Positions 17,396 to 26,700 of a stretch of DNA of 44,262 nucleotides are shown in pieces. The stretch comes from Bernardetia sp. (GTDB lineage: Bacteria > Bacteroidota > Bacteroidia > Cytophagales > Bernardetiaceae), in the NCBI RefSeq assembly GCF_020630935.1, contig NZ_JAHDIG010000024.1:14272-58533 (forward strand). The letters run 5' to 3'. The notes beneath the pieces were generated by a model. The model saw only the letters and a program-made list of their open reading frames with translations, did not search any database and was not told where the DNA came from. The number at the start of each line of letters is the position of its first letter. Position 1 is the first letter of the stretch. The translations under genes were made by a program, and so were the position numbers.

Positions 17396-17515
17396 AGAGT
17401 ACTGGACATTAATAGCTATTTACTCTTCTGTGCGTCACAGAACAGGGAAAAGTGCCGTTCGTTGGTATTTTAGTGTAGCAACACCAACAACTTTTTATCT
17501 CATGTCCAGTACTCT
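17396..17515. mobile_element. MITE-like element copy 2
   Basis: This copy is also exactly 120 bp, with the same perfect 14-bp inverted ends (AGAGTACTGGACAT / ATGTCCAGTACTCT) and the same two inner hairpins with several substitutions. The flanks share AATCTAG on each side, next to further partial matches, so the target duplication has begun to decay. This makes it probably older than copy 1, which keeps a perfect 11-bp duplication. Confidence 0.85.
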
Positions 17516-17701
17516 AAACAATCTAGGCATTGGACAGGCTAGTATAAATCTTATTAAAAATATTTGAAAAAAATTTGTAAAACTGATTTTGAAAGTAAAA
17601 CAAAAAAATGAAGTGCTACGTTACACTTTTACAATAATTAGGTTGTCGTTTTGGTAAATCAAAAATCAGAGACAATTTCTACAAAAATGAAGCAAACTAA
17701 C

Positions 17702-17731
17702 TTGTTTAGTCTGAATAACTTATTACCTTTG
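17702..17731 (+). promoter_or_regulatory. Bacteroidota-type promoter for the DUF2795 gene
   Basis: TTG (17702-17704), a 19-base spacer and TACCTTTG (17724-17731) are a near-ideal match to the phylum consensus. The gene starts about 80 bases further on. Confidence 0.7.
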
Positions 17732-17817
17732 CAGCCTTAATTAAGAAAATCAGTTTTAGAGTAGAAAGCTGATGCAAAACTTAAAATTATCTCAACAACA
17801 TAATTAAATATAAGCCT

Positions 17818-18039
17818 ATGTATTGGACACTAGAACTTGCTTCTTATTTAGAAGATGCCCCTTGGCCAGCGACAAAAGATGAGCTAATCGATTATGGCAC
17901 ACGTACAGGTGCGCCTATGGAAGTAGTAGAAAATTTACAAGACTTGGAAGACGATGGCGAGCCTTATGAAAATATTGAAGAAATTTGGCCAGATTATCCA
18001 ACAAAAGACGACTTCTTTTTCAATGAAGATGAGTATTAA
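17818..18039 (+). CDS. DUF2795 family small acidic protein
   Basis: This 73-residue, very acidic cytoplasmic protein begins MYWTLELASYLEDAPWPATKDELIDY and continues GTRTGAPMEVVENLQDLEDDGEPYENIEEIWPDYP, ending in an acidic tail. This is the highly conserved DUF2795 form of Bacteroidota. No function is known. Its own strong promoter and terminator suggest a highly expressed single gene. Confidence 0.85.
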   Translation: MYWTLELASYLEDAPWPATKDELIDYGTRTGAPMEVVENLQDLEDDGEPYENIEEIWPDYPTKDDFFFNEDEY

Positions 18040-18070
18040 GAAACACTAATCAGAAAATAATCTGATGTAT

Positions 18071-18113
18071 AAACTCTATTTTGATTACTTTTGTAACAGA
18101 ATAGAGTTTTTTT
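18071..18113 (+). terminator. Rho-independent terminator after the DUF2795 gene
   Basis: An 18-position stem (18071-18088 with 18092-18109), starting AAACTCTATT and ending AATAGAGTTT, runs into nine T. Confidence 0.85.
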
Positions 18114-18124
18114 TTACGTAAAAG

Positions 18125-18207
18125 CCTCGTTGATGGCTGCATTTGAGCCTCAACGACGGTTTATAACTTTTAATCAACCGTCAACGAGATTAAAATCGTC
18201 GTTGAGG
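18125..18207. repeat. nested inverted repeats in the hemE leader
   Basis: Four related arms lie directly before hemE: TCGTTGATGG (18127-18136), CCTCAACGACGG (18148-18159), CCGTCAACGAG (18178-18188) and CGTCGTTGAGG (18197-18207). The second and fourth pair perfectly over 11 bp; the first and third pair over about 10. An ATG at 18133 opens a frame through this block into hemE, but the added residues are repeat-derived. Confidence 0.7.
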
Positions 18208-18222
18208 ATTTACTGTTATTAC

Positions 18223-19254
18223 ATGCAAACTTTACAAAACGACCTACTTTTAAGAACAGCTAGAGGAGAACAAACCGAGCGTGCACCTGTCTGGACGATG
18301 CGCCAAGCAGGAAGAATATTGCCAGAATATAGAGAACTACGTGGAAAATTAAGTGGTTTTATCGAACTGGTTACTACGCCACATTTAGCTGCCGAAGTTA
18401 CGATTCAGCCTGTGGATAGATTAGGAGTAGATGCTGCCATTATTTTTTCAGATATTTTGGTTATTCCAGAAGCGATGGGATTGCCTTACGAAATGGTAGA
18501 AAAAGTAGGTCCTCGCTTTCCAGAAACTATCAAAACAGAAGCTGATGTCAAAAAAATGACAACTGACGGAATTGAGGAGAAACTAAACTACGTTACAGAA
18601 GCTATTTCAATTACTAAGAAAGAACTCAACGGACGAGTTCCTTTGATTGGCTTTGCAGGTGCGCCCTTCACACTTTTTTGTTATATGATTGAGGGAAAAG
18701 GCTCAAAAACATTCTCTAAACCTCGTGGACTTCTCTACGAAAATCCAAAAGTAGCACATCAGTTACTCCAAAAAATTACCGATTCTACAATTACATATCT
18801 GAAAGCTCAAATCAGAGCAGGAGCAGATATTGTTCAAGTTTTTGATTCTTGGGCTGGCGTTTTGGGATTGGAACAATACAAAGAATTTAGTTTGAAGTAT
18901 ATTTCTCAAATTGTGGATGCGATAGATGAAGTTCCGACAATTGTTTTTGGAAAAGACCAGCACGCAGCTAGAGCAGATTTTGGAAAGCTAAACTGTAATG
19001 TTGTTGGCTTAGACTGGACAATGACGATTGAAGAATCAAGAAAACTCATTGGAGAAGATAAAGTATTGCAAGGCAACCTAGACCCTTGTGTTTTGTACGG
19101 TTCGTATGAAAGCATAGAAGCAGAGACAAAGAAAATGCTCTCATCTTTTGGAAAAGGCAAGCACATTGCTAACCTCGGACATGGCGTATATCCAGATTTA
19201 GACTTTAGAAAAGTAAAGCATTTTATTGATACAGTGAAGAGTTGGAAATACTGA
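18223..19254 (+). CDS. hemE: uroporphyrinogen decarboxylase
   Basis: HemE decarboxylates uroporphyrinogen III to coproporphyrinogen III in heme synthesis. The start is placed at the ATG at 18223, giving 343 residues of normal length and beginning [24 protein letters not shown]. Upstream in-frame ATG/TTG codons only read through an inverted repeat. The signature [18 protein letters not shown] lies at about 23-40. [12 protein letters not shown] (with the catalytic Asp), [16 protein letters not shown] and the closing [11 protein letters not shown] and NLGHGVYP blocks are all present. It is monocistronic, between two terminators. Together with the ccm genes it places heme metabolism in this part of the window. 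Confidence 0.96.
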   Translation: MQTLQNDLLLRTARGEQTERAPVWTMRQAGRILPEYRELRGKLSGFIELVTTPHLAAEVTIQPVDRLGVDAAIIFSDILVIPEAMGLPYEMVEKVGPRFPETIKTEADVKKMTTDGIEEKLNYVTEAISITKKELNGRVPLIGFAGAPFTLFCYMIEGKGSKTFSKPRGLLYENPKVAHQLLQKITDSTITYLKAQIRAGADIVQVFDSWAGVLGLEQYKEFSLKYISQIVDAIDEVPTIVFGKDQHAARADFGKLNCNVVGLDWTMTIEESRKLIGEDKVLQGNLDPCVLYGSYESIEAETKKMLSSFGKGKHIANLGHGVYPDLDFRKVKHFIDTVKSWKY

Positions 19255-19334
19255 TTTTAATTGATAATTAGTTGATTGCTACTCTACAGTTTCTAGTGTA
19301 TTGTTTTATAATATTCTAGGATTAGAAAACTAAT

Positions 19335-19370
19335 AAAAAATTGGAAGGTGCAACCCTTCCAATTTTTTTT
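19335..19370 (+). terminator. Rho-independent terminator after hemE
   Basis: The stem AAAAAATTGGAAGG (19335-19348) pairs with CCTTCCAATTTTTT (19355-19368) around TGCAAC. It is followed by T. Confidence 0.88.
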
Positions 19371-19416
19371 ACATCTTGACTACAAATAAGTTACTCAAAC
19401 TATAATCTCTTTTCTG

Positions 19417-20346
19417 ATGAAACCATCAATTCTTTGTAGCCTGTTAATGCTTAGTTTTTTATTTTTCACAAGTTGTAGCAAAGAGGAGGAGAAAACGACC
19501 TTCAAAAATAAATTTGAAATAAATATAAATGGAGCTAATTATAAATCTATAAATGAAGATATTTATGGAAACGAAAATTGTGATAATATTTATGTAGGAG
19601 CATCTTATGCTAATGAAAATGGCGAAACGCTATTTCATATTAGGTTTCAAATTTCTAAGACAGGTCATCTTATTGAAGCAAGATATGAAGAGTATGCTAC
19701 TCTATCAAAAAACTCTAACTACATAAACATTTTTTTAACACCTAATTTCAATCCATTAGCAACCTTCAACATTTCAAACTTCCATTATGAGCCTATTACC
19801 GAAGAGGTAGAATTTGATTTTGATGGAACAGTCTATTATGCAGATGATAATTCTATTTCTAGGAATATATCTGGTAGTATGCAAGCAACGTCCTTAAAGA
19901 ATATAGATTGTTCTGTTCCAAATACTGGACTTGAATATTTTTCTTCTGAATTGAATTTATTTAGTTTTAATAATAGTGCATCAGAATATGATAATGGCTT
20001 ACAGTTACACCGTTTTTTTTCCAACAATGGATTCCGTGTTTACTTATCTCTTTCAAAAGACTTGTGGCTACAGAATTCTGACGAAATTACTTTTGATGAA
20101 AATACTTCTTTAGATAGAGTAGATTTTTTTGAAACTATAGGTGATTTAAAAGCTGACCACTTCAAGCATATCAATGAACAGGACTGGAAGACTTATAAAA
20201 CAAGTGGAAAAATTATTATTGAAGAGAAATATGTAGAAAAAGGTAGAAATATGGTGCGTGGAAAACTTAATATACTAGTAAAAGACAATGGAAAAATAAT
20301 ATATAACCTCAACGGAATAGAATTTAGAACAAGTAGCTTTGAATAA
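19417..20346 (+). CDS. hypothetical lipoprotein
   Basis: This is a 309-residue protein with a clear lipoprotein signal (MKPSILCSLLMLSFLFFTSC; lipobox Cys at 20), then a charged KEEEK linker. The mature part is rich in Asn, Asp, Phe and Ser with alternating hydrophobic residues, so probably beta-rich. It contains two isolated cysteines (NCDN, NIDCSV). I do not recognise a family. It is a single gene between the hemE terminator and a palindrome that may terminate it. Confidence 0.65.
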   Translation: MKPSILCSLLMLSFLFFTSCSKEEEKTTFKNKFEININGANYKSINEDIYGNENCDNIYVGASYANENGETLFHIRFQISKTGHLIEARYEEYATLSKNSNYINIFLTPNFNPLATFNISNFHYEPITEEVEFDFDGTVYYADDNSISRNISGSMQATSLKNIDCSVPNTGLEYFSSELNLFSFNNSASEYDNGLQLHRFFSNNGFRVYLSLSKDLWLQNSDEITFDENTSLDRVDFFETIGDLKADHFKHINEQDWKTYKTSGKIIIEEKYVEKGRNMVRGKLNILVKDNGKIIYNLNGIEFRTSSFE

Positions 20347-20354
20347 TCAGTCTT

Positions 20355-20383
20355 GCCGTTGCTGGTGTCTTACCAATAACGGC
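20355..20383. repeat. dispersed palindrome between convergent genes
   Basis: This is a 29-base imperfect palindrome with arms GCCGTTGCTGGT and ACCAATAACGGC around GTCTT. It belongs to the GTTGTTGGTGT/ACACCAACAAC family. It sits 8 bases after one stop codon and 10 bases before the stop of the convergent gene, so it may serve both as a transcript end. Confidence 0.72.
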
Positions 20384-20393
20384 ATTTCATCAT

Positions 20394-21164
20394 CTAAAAC
20401 TCATAACTCAAAAAGTAGCTAAAACCAAGATTTACTGGTTTATCATTTTGTCCGAAGCCTGCAATGGTAGTAGGCTTAAAAAGTGAGTCGTTGGGCTGAC
20501 TTACTCGCATTCTGATTCTGAACAAATAACTCATATAAAAATGAGATAAAAATCCTTTTCTAGCCAAGTTTACTTTCATTCCTGTATTGATTTCTGCCCA
20601 ATGGAAAGTGAGGTTGTCTTCTGAAAGATTTCTAAAGAAACGAGTACGGTCATTTTCTACAGCTTCCAAATCCCAATAACGGTCATCGACATCATAAAAT
20701 AGTTTATGAGAAAAATTAGCAATCCCATATCTTGCTCCCAAAACTATCGCTTCTCTGTCTAAAAGGCGATGTAAAACATTGTATTCTACACCAACACTGC
20801 CATAAAACCCAGTATTCTGATATTGAAAGAAATTAGCAACACCTACATCTTGTGTAGAAAGAGCGTCTCCATATCCACCTTCCAATACAGCAAACCAAAC
20901 ATTATTTAGTGTAAACTCTGCATTTCCATTGAAACGTAAAATATTGAAATTACGAACATTATTGAAGAGCGACCAAACATCGGCACCCACACGCAAAGAA
21001 ACAGGCGTATATTTTACAGGAGGTTTGGGTTCTTTTTTCTTCTTGACTACTATCTGTGTCGTATCTGTTGGAGTAGTTGTTTGTGCAACTCCAATATTTG
21101 TCATTCCTAGAAAAAGACATACAATACAAAAAGTCTGAAAAAGCGATGTATAATTAATTTTCAT
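20394..21164 (-). CDS. DUF6048-type outer-membrane beta-barrel protein
   Basis: The preferred start MKINYTSLFQ (21164) gives 256 residues; a Met eight codons earlier is open. The signal peptide ends NIGVAQ. A Thr/Lys/Pro linker (TTTPTDTTQIVVKKKKEPKPP) follows, then a beta-barrel of alternating residues ending in GFSYFLSYEF with a C-terminal Phe, typical of outer-membrane insertion. The layout and its partner fit the DUF6048 family, which lies beside a DUF6452 lipoprotein in many Bacteroidota. Function is unknown. It is the second gene of a pair. Confidence 0.72.
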   Translation of the reverse strand: MKINYTSLFQTFCIVCLFLGMTNIGVAQTTTPTDTTQIVVKKKKEPKPPVKYTPVSLRVGADVWSLFNNVRNFNILRFNGNAEFTLNNVWFAVLEGGYGDALSTQDVGVANFFQYQNTGFYGSVGVEYNVLHRLLDREAIVLGARYGIANFSHKLFYDVDDRYWDLEAVENDRTRFFRNLSEDNLTFHWAEINTGMKVNLARKGFLSHFYMSYLFRIRMRVSQPNDSLFKPTTIAGFGQNDKPVNLGFSYFLSYEF

Positions 21165-21183
21165 TTGATTTATTTTTGTCTTT

Positions 21184-21265
21184 ATCAATTCTTATTTACT
21201 GTTCTGTGAGCCACAGAACAGGGATAAAACCTTACTCCTGCCATGGTTGGTGTCCCTACCGATGA
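21184..21265. repeat. decayed copy of the 120-bp element interior
   Basis: Here CTGTTCTGTG/CACAGAACAG (21199-21221) followed by GGGATAAAA and GGTTGGTGTCCCTACC matches the interior of the 120-bp elements in the same order. The terminal inverted repeats are missing. It lies between the DUF6048 and DUF6452 genes. Confidence 0.6.
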
Positions 21266-21273
21266 TAACTAAA

Positions 21274-21798
21274 CTATCTGATTATTTTGATATGAGGTAA
21301 TGGATTATCATCATTGATTTCTTTGAGTTCTGGTCTCAAAACTTCTATATCCGTAAAGGTACTATAAACAATTTCTAAATTTGTAATAGCTTCGTCATAC
21401 CCACAATCTGGAGGCAAAACCTCAACATCTACTTTGTATTTCATTATCAAAGTATCTTGAACCGTATCACGCACAGCATTTATAGTTCTGTATTTATAAA
21501 AAACAAACATGGTAGAATCTGCACGAGTAAAAATAGGTAATTCAAAGACCCTTGATTTTGTAGTTGAGTCATACAAATCTGTTGGCATTAGTTCGTTAGT
21601 GCGAGTAAAAACACCCACCACTCTATTAAAACTTGTGTCTATAGCTTGTGTACTGGCTTCATTAGCATAAAACGAAACGGCAGCAAACTGCACATTATCA
21701 CTCACAAAAGTACAGTTTTCACAACTAGAGAGAAAAAATGGCAAAAATATAATGCTATATAAAACCTTTACTAAATATTTTGAACGAAATTTTGACAT
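21274..21798 (-). CDS. DUF6452-type lipoprotein
   Basis: The start MSKFRSKYLVKV (21798) gives 174 residues; a Met ten codons earlier (21828) is also open. The lipobox FFLSSC is followed by ENCTF. The mature domain reads VQFAAVSFYANEASTQ...IDTSFNRVVGVFTR...PIFTRADSTMFVFYK and ends with a CGYDEAITNLEIVYSTF block, the pattern of DUF6452. These lipoproteins are found upstream of DUF6048 barrels, so the two probably work together at the outer membrane. That is inference from gene order. Confidence 0.72.
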   Translation of the reverse strand: MSKFRSKYLVKVLYSIIFLPFFLSSCENCTFVSDNVQFAAVSFYANEASTQAIDTSFNRVVGVFTRTNELMPTDLYDSTTKSRVFELPIFTRADSTMFVFYKYRTINAVRDTVQDTLIMKYKVDVEVLPPDCGYDEAITNLEIVYSTFTDIEVLRPELKEINDDNPLPHIKIIR

Positions 21799-21917
21799 AG
21801 AATCAAGTTTAGAATGATTTGTAGCCACAAAAGTAACAAAGACTTTCCGAACTCTCTCTAAAGTCGTTCTCTAATTTTATTTTTTTATAGAATCCTAAGA
21901 GTTAGTAGCAATTTTGT

Positions 21918-22466
21918 TTATTCAAAATCTACCTCTCTAACGTTTTTATTTGTTCTGAGTCTCTCTACTTGATGTCTTAGCTGATTTCTAAGTTCATTTC
22001 CATTTTTTATTCCTTTTATAGAAAGATTAGGATTCGTTCGGTCAGAAGAAGTAATTTCAATGATAGAAAGTCCTACCAAACGTTGTAAAAATGGCTCTAC
22101 TAAGCGAATATCTTTTACTCTATACAGCTCAATTTCATCAGTTGTGCGTGTCAATATGCCTTTTTGAATGATTAAACGTTCAGTAGTAAGTGTGTATTTT
22201 AAGAAACGGGCATCAAAGATGGTAAAAGCAATTATACTAGCAGGAACAACCATAGCAGCTATTAAAAGAACCCAAAACGTGGTATCTAACTTTGGATTTT
22301 GTACGCCAGCCGTCCACAAATAAATTATCAGAGTAGGTAGTGTTATATCCAAAATTACCCAAAAGATAATTTTTTTGATATGCAAAAGCCACGAAGGCGA
22401 ACCACTCCAAATAGTTTGCTCTGAATGTTGAGTATTTGAATTATTTGCTGGATTTGGTGTATTCAT
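21918..22466 (-). CDS. PH-domain membrane protein (bPH_2 type)
   Basis: This is a 182-residue protein. A polar Asn/Thr-rich N-terminus and the motif TIWSGSPSWLLH precede two membrane helices (about 32-50 and 63-84). A bacterial PH domain follows with YTLTTERLIIQKGILTRTTDEIELYRVKDIRLVEPFLQ, and a basic C-terminus closes it. This is the YdbS/bPH_2 layout (PF03703). The role is unknown; relatives are thought to sense membrane or envelope state. Confidence 0.82.
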   Translation of the reverse strand: MNTPNPANNSNTQHSEQTIWSGSPSWLLHIKKIIFWVILDITLPTLIIYLWTAGVQNPKLDTTFWVLLIAAMVVPASIIAFTIFDARFLKYTLTTERLIIQKGILTRTTDEIELYRVKDIRLVEPFLQRLVGLSIIEITSSDRTNPNLSIKGIKNGNELRNQLRHQVERLRTNKNVREVDFE

Positions 22467-22569
22467 AGTATAAAAAGGCTTTTTTTGGTGAAAATTAAGA
22501 CAGAATAAAATATCTTTGTAGTTGAATTATCTAAACTACAAAAAAATCATAGTTAAATAAATCTGTATA

Positions 22570-22637
22570 GCAGGCTTCTAGCCTGTGAAAAAAGAAGAAT
22601 TTTAAAAAATACGTTTTAAGACCAGTCTGGAAGACTG
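22570..22637. repeat. twin-hairpin repeat, copy 2
   Basis: CAGGCTTCTAGCCTG (22570-22584) and CAGTCTGGAAGACTG (22623-22637) repeat the arrangement of 16169-16222, with TCT and GGA loops in the same order. Stem bases differ in a compensated way (G-C for A-T). It lies upstream of trmB. Confidence 0.7.
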
Positions 22638-22694
22638 ATATACATAAAAAAATGAAGTAACACTTTGTGTTATACGTTTGAAACAACATAAAAG

Positions 22695-23354
22695 ATGGGT
22701 AGAAAAAAAATGGAGCGTTTTGCAGAAAACCTAGAACGCTATAATGTATTACAAATTGAAGATGAAAATTATTTAAAGCTAAAAGGAAATTGGAACAAGA
22801 TACATTTTCCAAGTTCGCAGCCTATTGTTTTGGAACTTGCTTGTGGGTATGGTGAATATAGCGTAGGACTAGGAAAAGTATATCCCAATAAAAATTTCGT
22901 AGGTGTAGATGTAAAAGGTGACAGACTTTGGAGAGGAAGCACGGAAGCCTTGAAAAACGATTCTCATAATATTGCTTTTCTTCGTGCAGAGATACAAAAA
23001 CTAGATGAGTTTTTTCAGGAAGATGAAGTTAGTGAAATTTGGGTTATCCACCCCGACCCACGCCCAAAGAAAAGAGATAGAAAACGCCGTCTGACAAATT
23101 CTCGCTTTTTAGATATGTATAAAAAAATATTGAAAAAAGGAGGAACTGTTCATCTCAAAACTGACGACGATGGACTGTATGACTATACCTTAGAAGAGCT
23201 TTCTAAATACAAAATTAAAAATCTGCTTCTAACAAGAGATTTACATAACTCTCCTCTCTATCCAGAGCATCATGGCATCTTGACACGCTATGAAAAACGA
23301 GCGCAAAATCAAGGGTTGAAGATAAATTATTTGCGTTTTGAATTTGAGGATTAA
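22695..23354 (+). CDS. trmB: tRNA (guanine-N7-)-methyltransferase
   Basis: TrmB methylates N7 of G46 in tRNA using SAM. The 219-residue protein starts MGRKKMERFAENLERYNVLQ. The SAM site LELACGYGEYSVGLG (about 48-62) is followed by VGVDVKGDRLWRG, the RAEI block, the family signature IHPDPRPKKRDRKRRL (about 117-132) and HLKTDDDGLYDYT. All expected motifs are present and the length is normal. It stands alone on the plus strand. Confidence 0.94.
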   Translation: MGRKKMERFAENLERYNVLQIEDENYLKLKGNWNKIHFPSSQPIVLELACGYGEYSVGLGKVYPNKNFVGVDVKGDRLWRGSTEALKNDSHNIAFLRAEIQKLDEFFQEDEVSEIWVIHPDPRPKKRDRKRRLTNSRFLDMYKKILKKGGTVHLKTDDDGLYDYTLEELSKYKIKNLLLTRDLHNSPLYPEHHGILTRYEKRAQNQGLKINYLRFEFED

Positions 23355-23355
23355 A

Positions 23356-23382
23356 CCTATAAGGTTTTCAAAATCTTATAGG
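23356..23382. terminator. hairpin between trmB and the minus-strand hypothetical gene
   Basis: CCTATAAG (23356-23363) pairs with CTTATAGG (23375-23382) just after the trmB stop. The downstream T run is weak on either strand, so termination is only likely. Confidence 0.5.
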
Positions 23383-23429
23383 CTTAAAATAACTATTCGT
23401 TTTTCAGCAGTTAAAGCAGAATTAGGTGA

Positions 23430-23669
23430 TTATTTCAACATTAAGTATTTTTCTAAATCAAGATTTTGCAACTTAGGTAAATCAATACTAAATAATTCAG
23501 CTTGAGATTTTAAAGTAGTCAAAGAATCATAATATCCCATTATCTGCCCTATGATGTAGTCTTTATCATCTTTTTCACAAGAAGAAATTTCTTGTTCTAA
23601 TTCAGATAATTTATCTAGTTGTAAATCAATAAAATCATCTAGGTAATTTTTATAGTTACTAGTATTCAT
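23430..23669 (-). CDS. small hypothetical helical protein
   Basis: I do not recognise this 79-residue protein. It is predicted mostly helical and acidic: YLDDFIDLQLDKLSELEQEISSCEKDDKDYIIGQIMGYYDSLTTLKSQAELF. It has a heptad-like pattern at 15-35 and no signal peptide. It starts 57 bases downstream of the alpha-2-macroglobulin gene on the same strand and could be cotranscribed. The small size and lack of relatives known to me limit the call. Confidence 0.5.
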   Translation of the reverse strand: MNTSNYKNYLDDFIDLQLDKLSELEQEISSCEKDDKDYIIGQIMGYYDSLTTLKSQAELFSIDLPKLQNLDLEKYLMLK

Positions 23670-23726
23670 GTTACTTCTCTTTTAAAATTCTTAATATGTT
23701 TTACTCCACCTTTGTTAAGGTTTAAA

Positions 23727-26700
23727 CTACTCTACAAATATTTTCTTAGTACCCTCATTCCCTGCAATATTCGGAAAATACATAAGTTCTACACTAGCAG
23801 GATTGAGCGTAAAGACACCAGAATAACGTGGTTCTAAGACAATTTCAAAAGTATGTGTTCCGACAGGAATTTGAGTACAGAAAATAGCTGTTTTGTGTTT
23901 GAACTCTTCTCTGTACGTTTCTATGCCTCGGTAATAGTAAAAATAATTTTGACGAAACGAATACGGATTTTTTCCATACACACAACTGGCAGGTATTGGC
24001 ACTTCGATAGCAACATATTCAGATTGCTTTGTTACAGTTAGTTCAACAGTAAGAGTAAGTTTTTTTCCTGCTTCCAAATAGACAGAGTCTAGTTTTTCCC
24101 TTCTCCCATCTTGCTCTAAATAGGTTTTGATTCGGAAACTTCCATCTATTTTTTGTTTGGGTTTTTCTTCAAAATATTCTTGCGAAAGGCTTATAAAAAC
24201 AGGTAAACTTCCCTTTTTAGAAATTTCATTTGGTAAATCACTTTTGGAGAAAGAAGCCAATTTTTCAGCTTTCCATTCTTTTCCACCCCAAAATAATTTA
24301 GTTTCAAAATCATTATCATCACTTTGAGTTTCAGATTTATTTTTATTTAAACTATACTCTTCTTCAAAATCTAGTAAAATAGTGGAAAGAATGCTTGCCG
24401 ATTCGTGTGTATTTCTCCAATAACCATTCTGATTTCTTTCTTCTAAAAAATACTGACGAACTTTTGCCAAATCAATACCCAGTTTTTCAAATTCTTTGGG
24501 TTTAGTTTTTTTAGCGTCTCTCAAAATTTGATAGGCTAAGAGTGTAATCTGATTGTTGTTTTCAAAAAGTGAATAATATCTCCAGCCATAATCCCATTCT
24601 TTCCAATATATTCCATCAAATTGAGTTTGGTTTCTATTCATTTTCAAAATATCTAAAGAATATGGCAAATCATAGAGTTGTCTAAGACGGATAATAGAAA
24701 ATAAACTATACAGCGACTTCAAATTTTGCTTGTTTTCATAATATTCTAAAGAATCAGCTATATTTTCTGCCTGTTTTTTATAGGTAGAAATTAATTTTTT
24801 ATTAGTTGCTAAACTTCTGTACAGGCTTGCTTTCTGATACAAATATGGAACATACGTATCTTTAGCTATCGCTTGTTCTGCTTTTTGTAGTGTTTCTAGT
24901 GGAATGTCAAAGCCTTTTTCTTTGGCATCATACAATACACCATAAATATAAGCTGTCATCAAAACATTTGGAGCTGACGACTCCCACCACCCCCAAAGTC
25001 CGTCGTCGTACTGTGCCTTTACAAGTTTTTTAATGAGCTTTTCTAGTTCTCTTTGCTTGTTTTTTTCAAAAGGTTTGCCTAGTTTTTCCTTGATTTCTTT
25101 TTCTAAAATATAGGCTTTTATCTTTGAGGCTTTTTGTTCATTACAGGCATACGCATAATTTTGAATATTCTCTAACTCCAAAACCATCGCTTCTAAAATA
25201 TTATCCTGTACAGTAACTTTTACTGGATTTGCAGATGAAAGAGAATCCTTGAAAGCTGATAGGTTGAGCGTCGTGTCGCCTTCCAAAATAGCAAAAAAGC
25301 CTCTTTTTTTGAGTAGTCCTTTTCTATAAATAGGAATTTTTCGTTCTTCTCCATCCGTATAAATTTGTCCTGCTTTCAAATTAGCATTCATCGCATAACT
25401 GATTTTTAATGAATCTCTGAAAATGCTCAAAGAATCTGAATTTTTATCAGAACTGAAAATAGAATAGTCTTTTGCCTTAAAACGAAGCGAATCGACATAC
25501 GAAAACAAAACATGTTGGCTTCTACCTTCCAATTTTTTATCATCCAAACTAAAAAATGTCGTCGTACTGACAGAATCACTGCTGTATGAATTTATCTTTC
25601 CAATCACTCTGACAGAATCGCCTTCCAACAAAAAACGAGGCAAGGAAAGTTCTGCTGACAGCGACAAAAAAGAGTTGGTTTGTGTGAGTGCTTGCCCATT
25701 TTTCCACTTTTTCCCATAAGCTATGGCAAATGTTTTCCAAGAAGTGATATTGTCTGGAAAAGTCGTCATGAAACTTGCCTTTCCATTTTTGTCTGTTTTG
25801 AGTGTAGGTTGCCAGATAGCATTGTCTGTAAAATAATTTCGTAACGCTTTTTTCTTTTGAGGAGCAGCATCAATTCCATCTATTTCTGGATTTTCTAAGG
25901 TAAATGAATTAAAATTTAGTGGGATTCCTATATTTTGAATTTGAACACCTGCTACCTGCCCTTGTAGAGCTGTTATGTCTGCGCTATTGACAACACTCAC
26001 AGAATAAGCCATACTGCTTTTTTTCTCTGCTGCGTACCCTGTAACTACAACAGACTCTAAAGCCTCTGTACCTTCATTCATTTGTACTTCCATGTGTGCT
26101 GAAGTTGCTTCTCTCTCCTCTATGCCGTAACCTACATAGCTAAATACCAATGTACAGCCAACGGGAGCGTAGAGCGTATAATTTCCTTCTATATCCGTAG
26201 TTGTTCCAATAGTTGTTCCCTTCGCCATTACAGTTCCACCTGGGAGAGCTTCTCCATTTTCATCGGTTAGAGTTCCTGTATAAGTTATCATTTGAGTAGT
26301 GGCATCAATTTTAAAACTGGTATAATCAAACTCTTTTTCTTTACGCTTAGAAGGAGCAAAAACATCATATTGCTTTTTCTCTTTTGTTGAACAGTTTATT
26401 CCATTTTGTGAAATATCAATTTCAATAACTTGATTTTCTTTGACTTCTACATTTTCTACTTTATCGCAACCCACTTCTTTATAAATGACCAATACAGTAT
26501 AAATTCCTGATGGAAGTTTTCCCTTGAAAGGAATCATGTTTTCAAATCGGTATTCTTTTTCAAACTCTGTACTGGTAGAATCTGTATTTTTAAAAATAAC
26601 TTCCTTCCAACGTTCACTTTTCAAAGTCAGTTGAGGAGTTTTCCAATTGTAAATGATAGGCTTGTGTTTTCTTCTTCCAAAATAAGCATAACCAATAAAT

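Larger units (their letters stand above)
16988..17701. other. long intergenic region between ccmC and the DUF2795 gene
   Basis: Within the 0.9-kb gap between the two divergent genes, this part holds a perfect 9-bp hairpin (17051-17080) and MITE-like copy 2 (17396-17515). The rest is AT-rich sequence with no coding frame I would support. Confidence 0.5.

Noticed and set aside
18130-18222. Upstream start for hemE adding 31 residues
   Set aside because: The added residues are translated from an inverted-repeat block and do not resemble HemE; the Met at 18223 gives the usual length and N-terminus.
22531-22812. Minus-strand frame of 93 codons upstream of and into trmB
   Set aside because: It overlaps the twin-hairpin repeat and the start of trmB and has a composition typical of a shadow frame.
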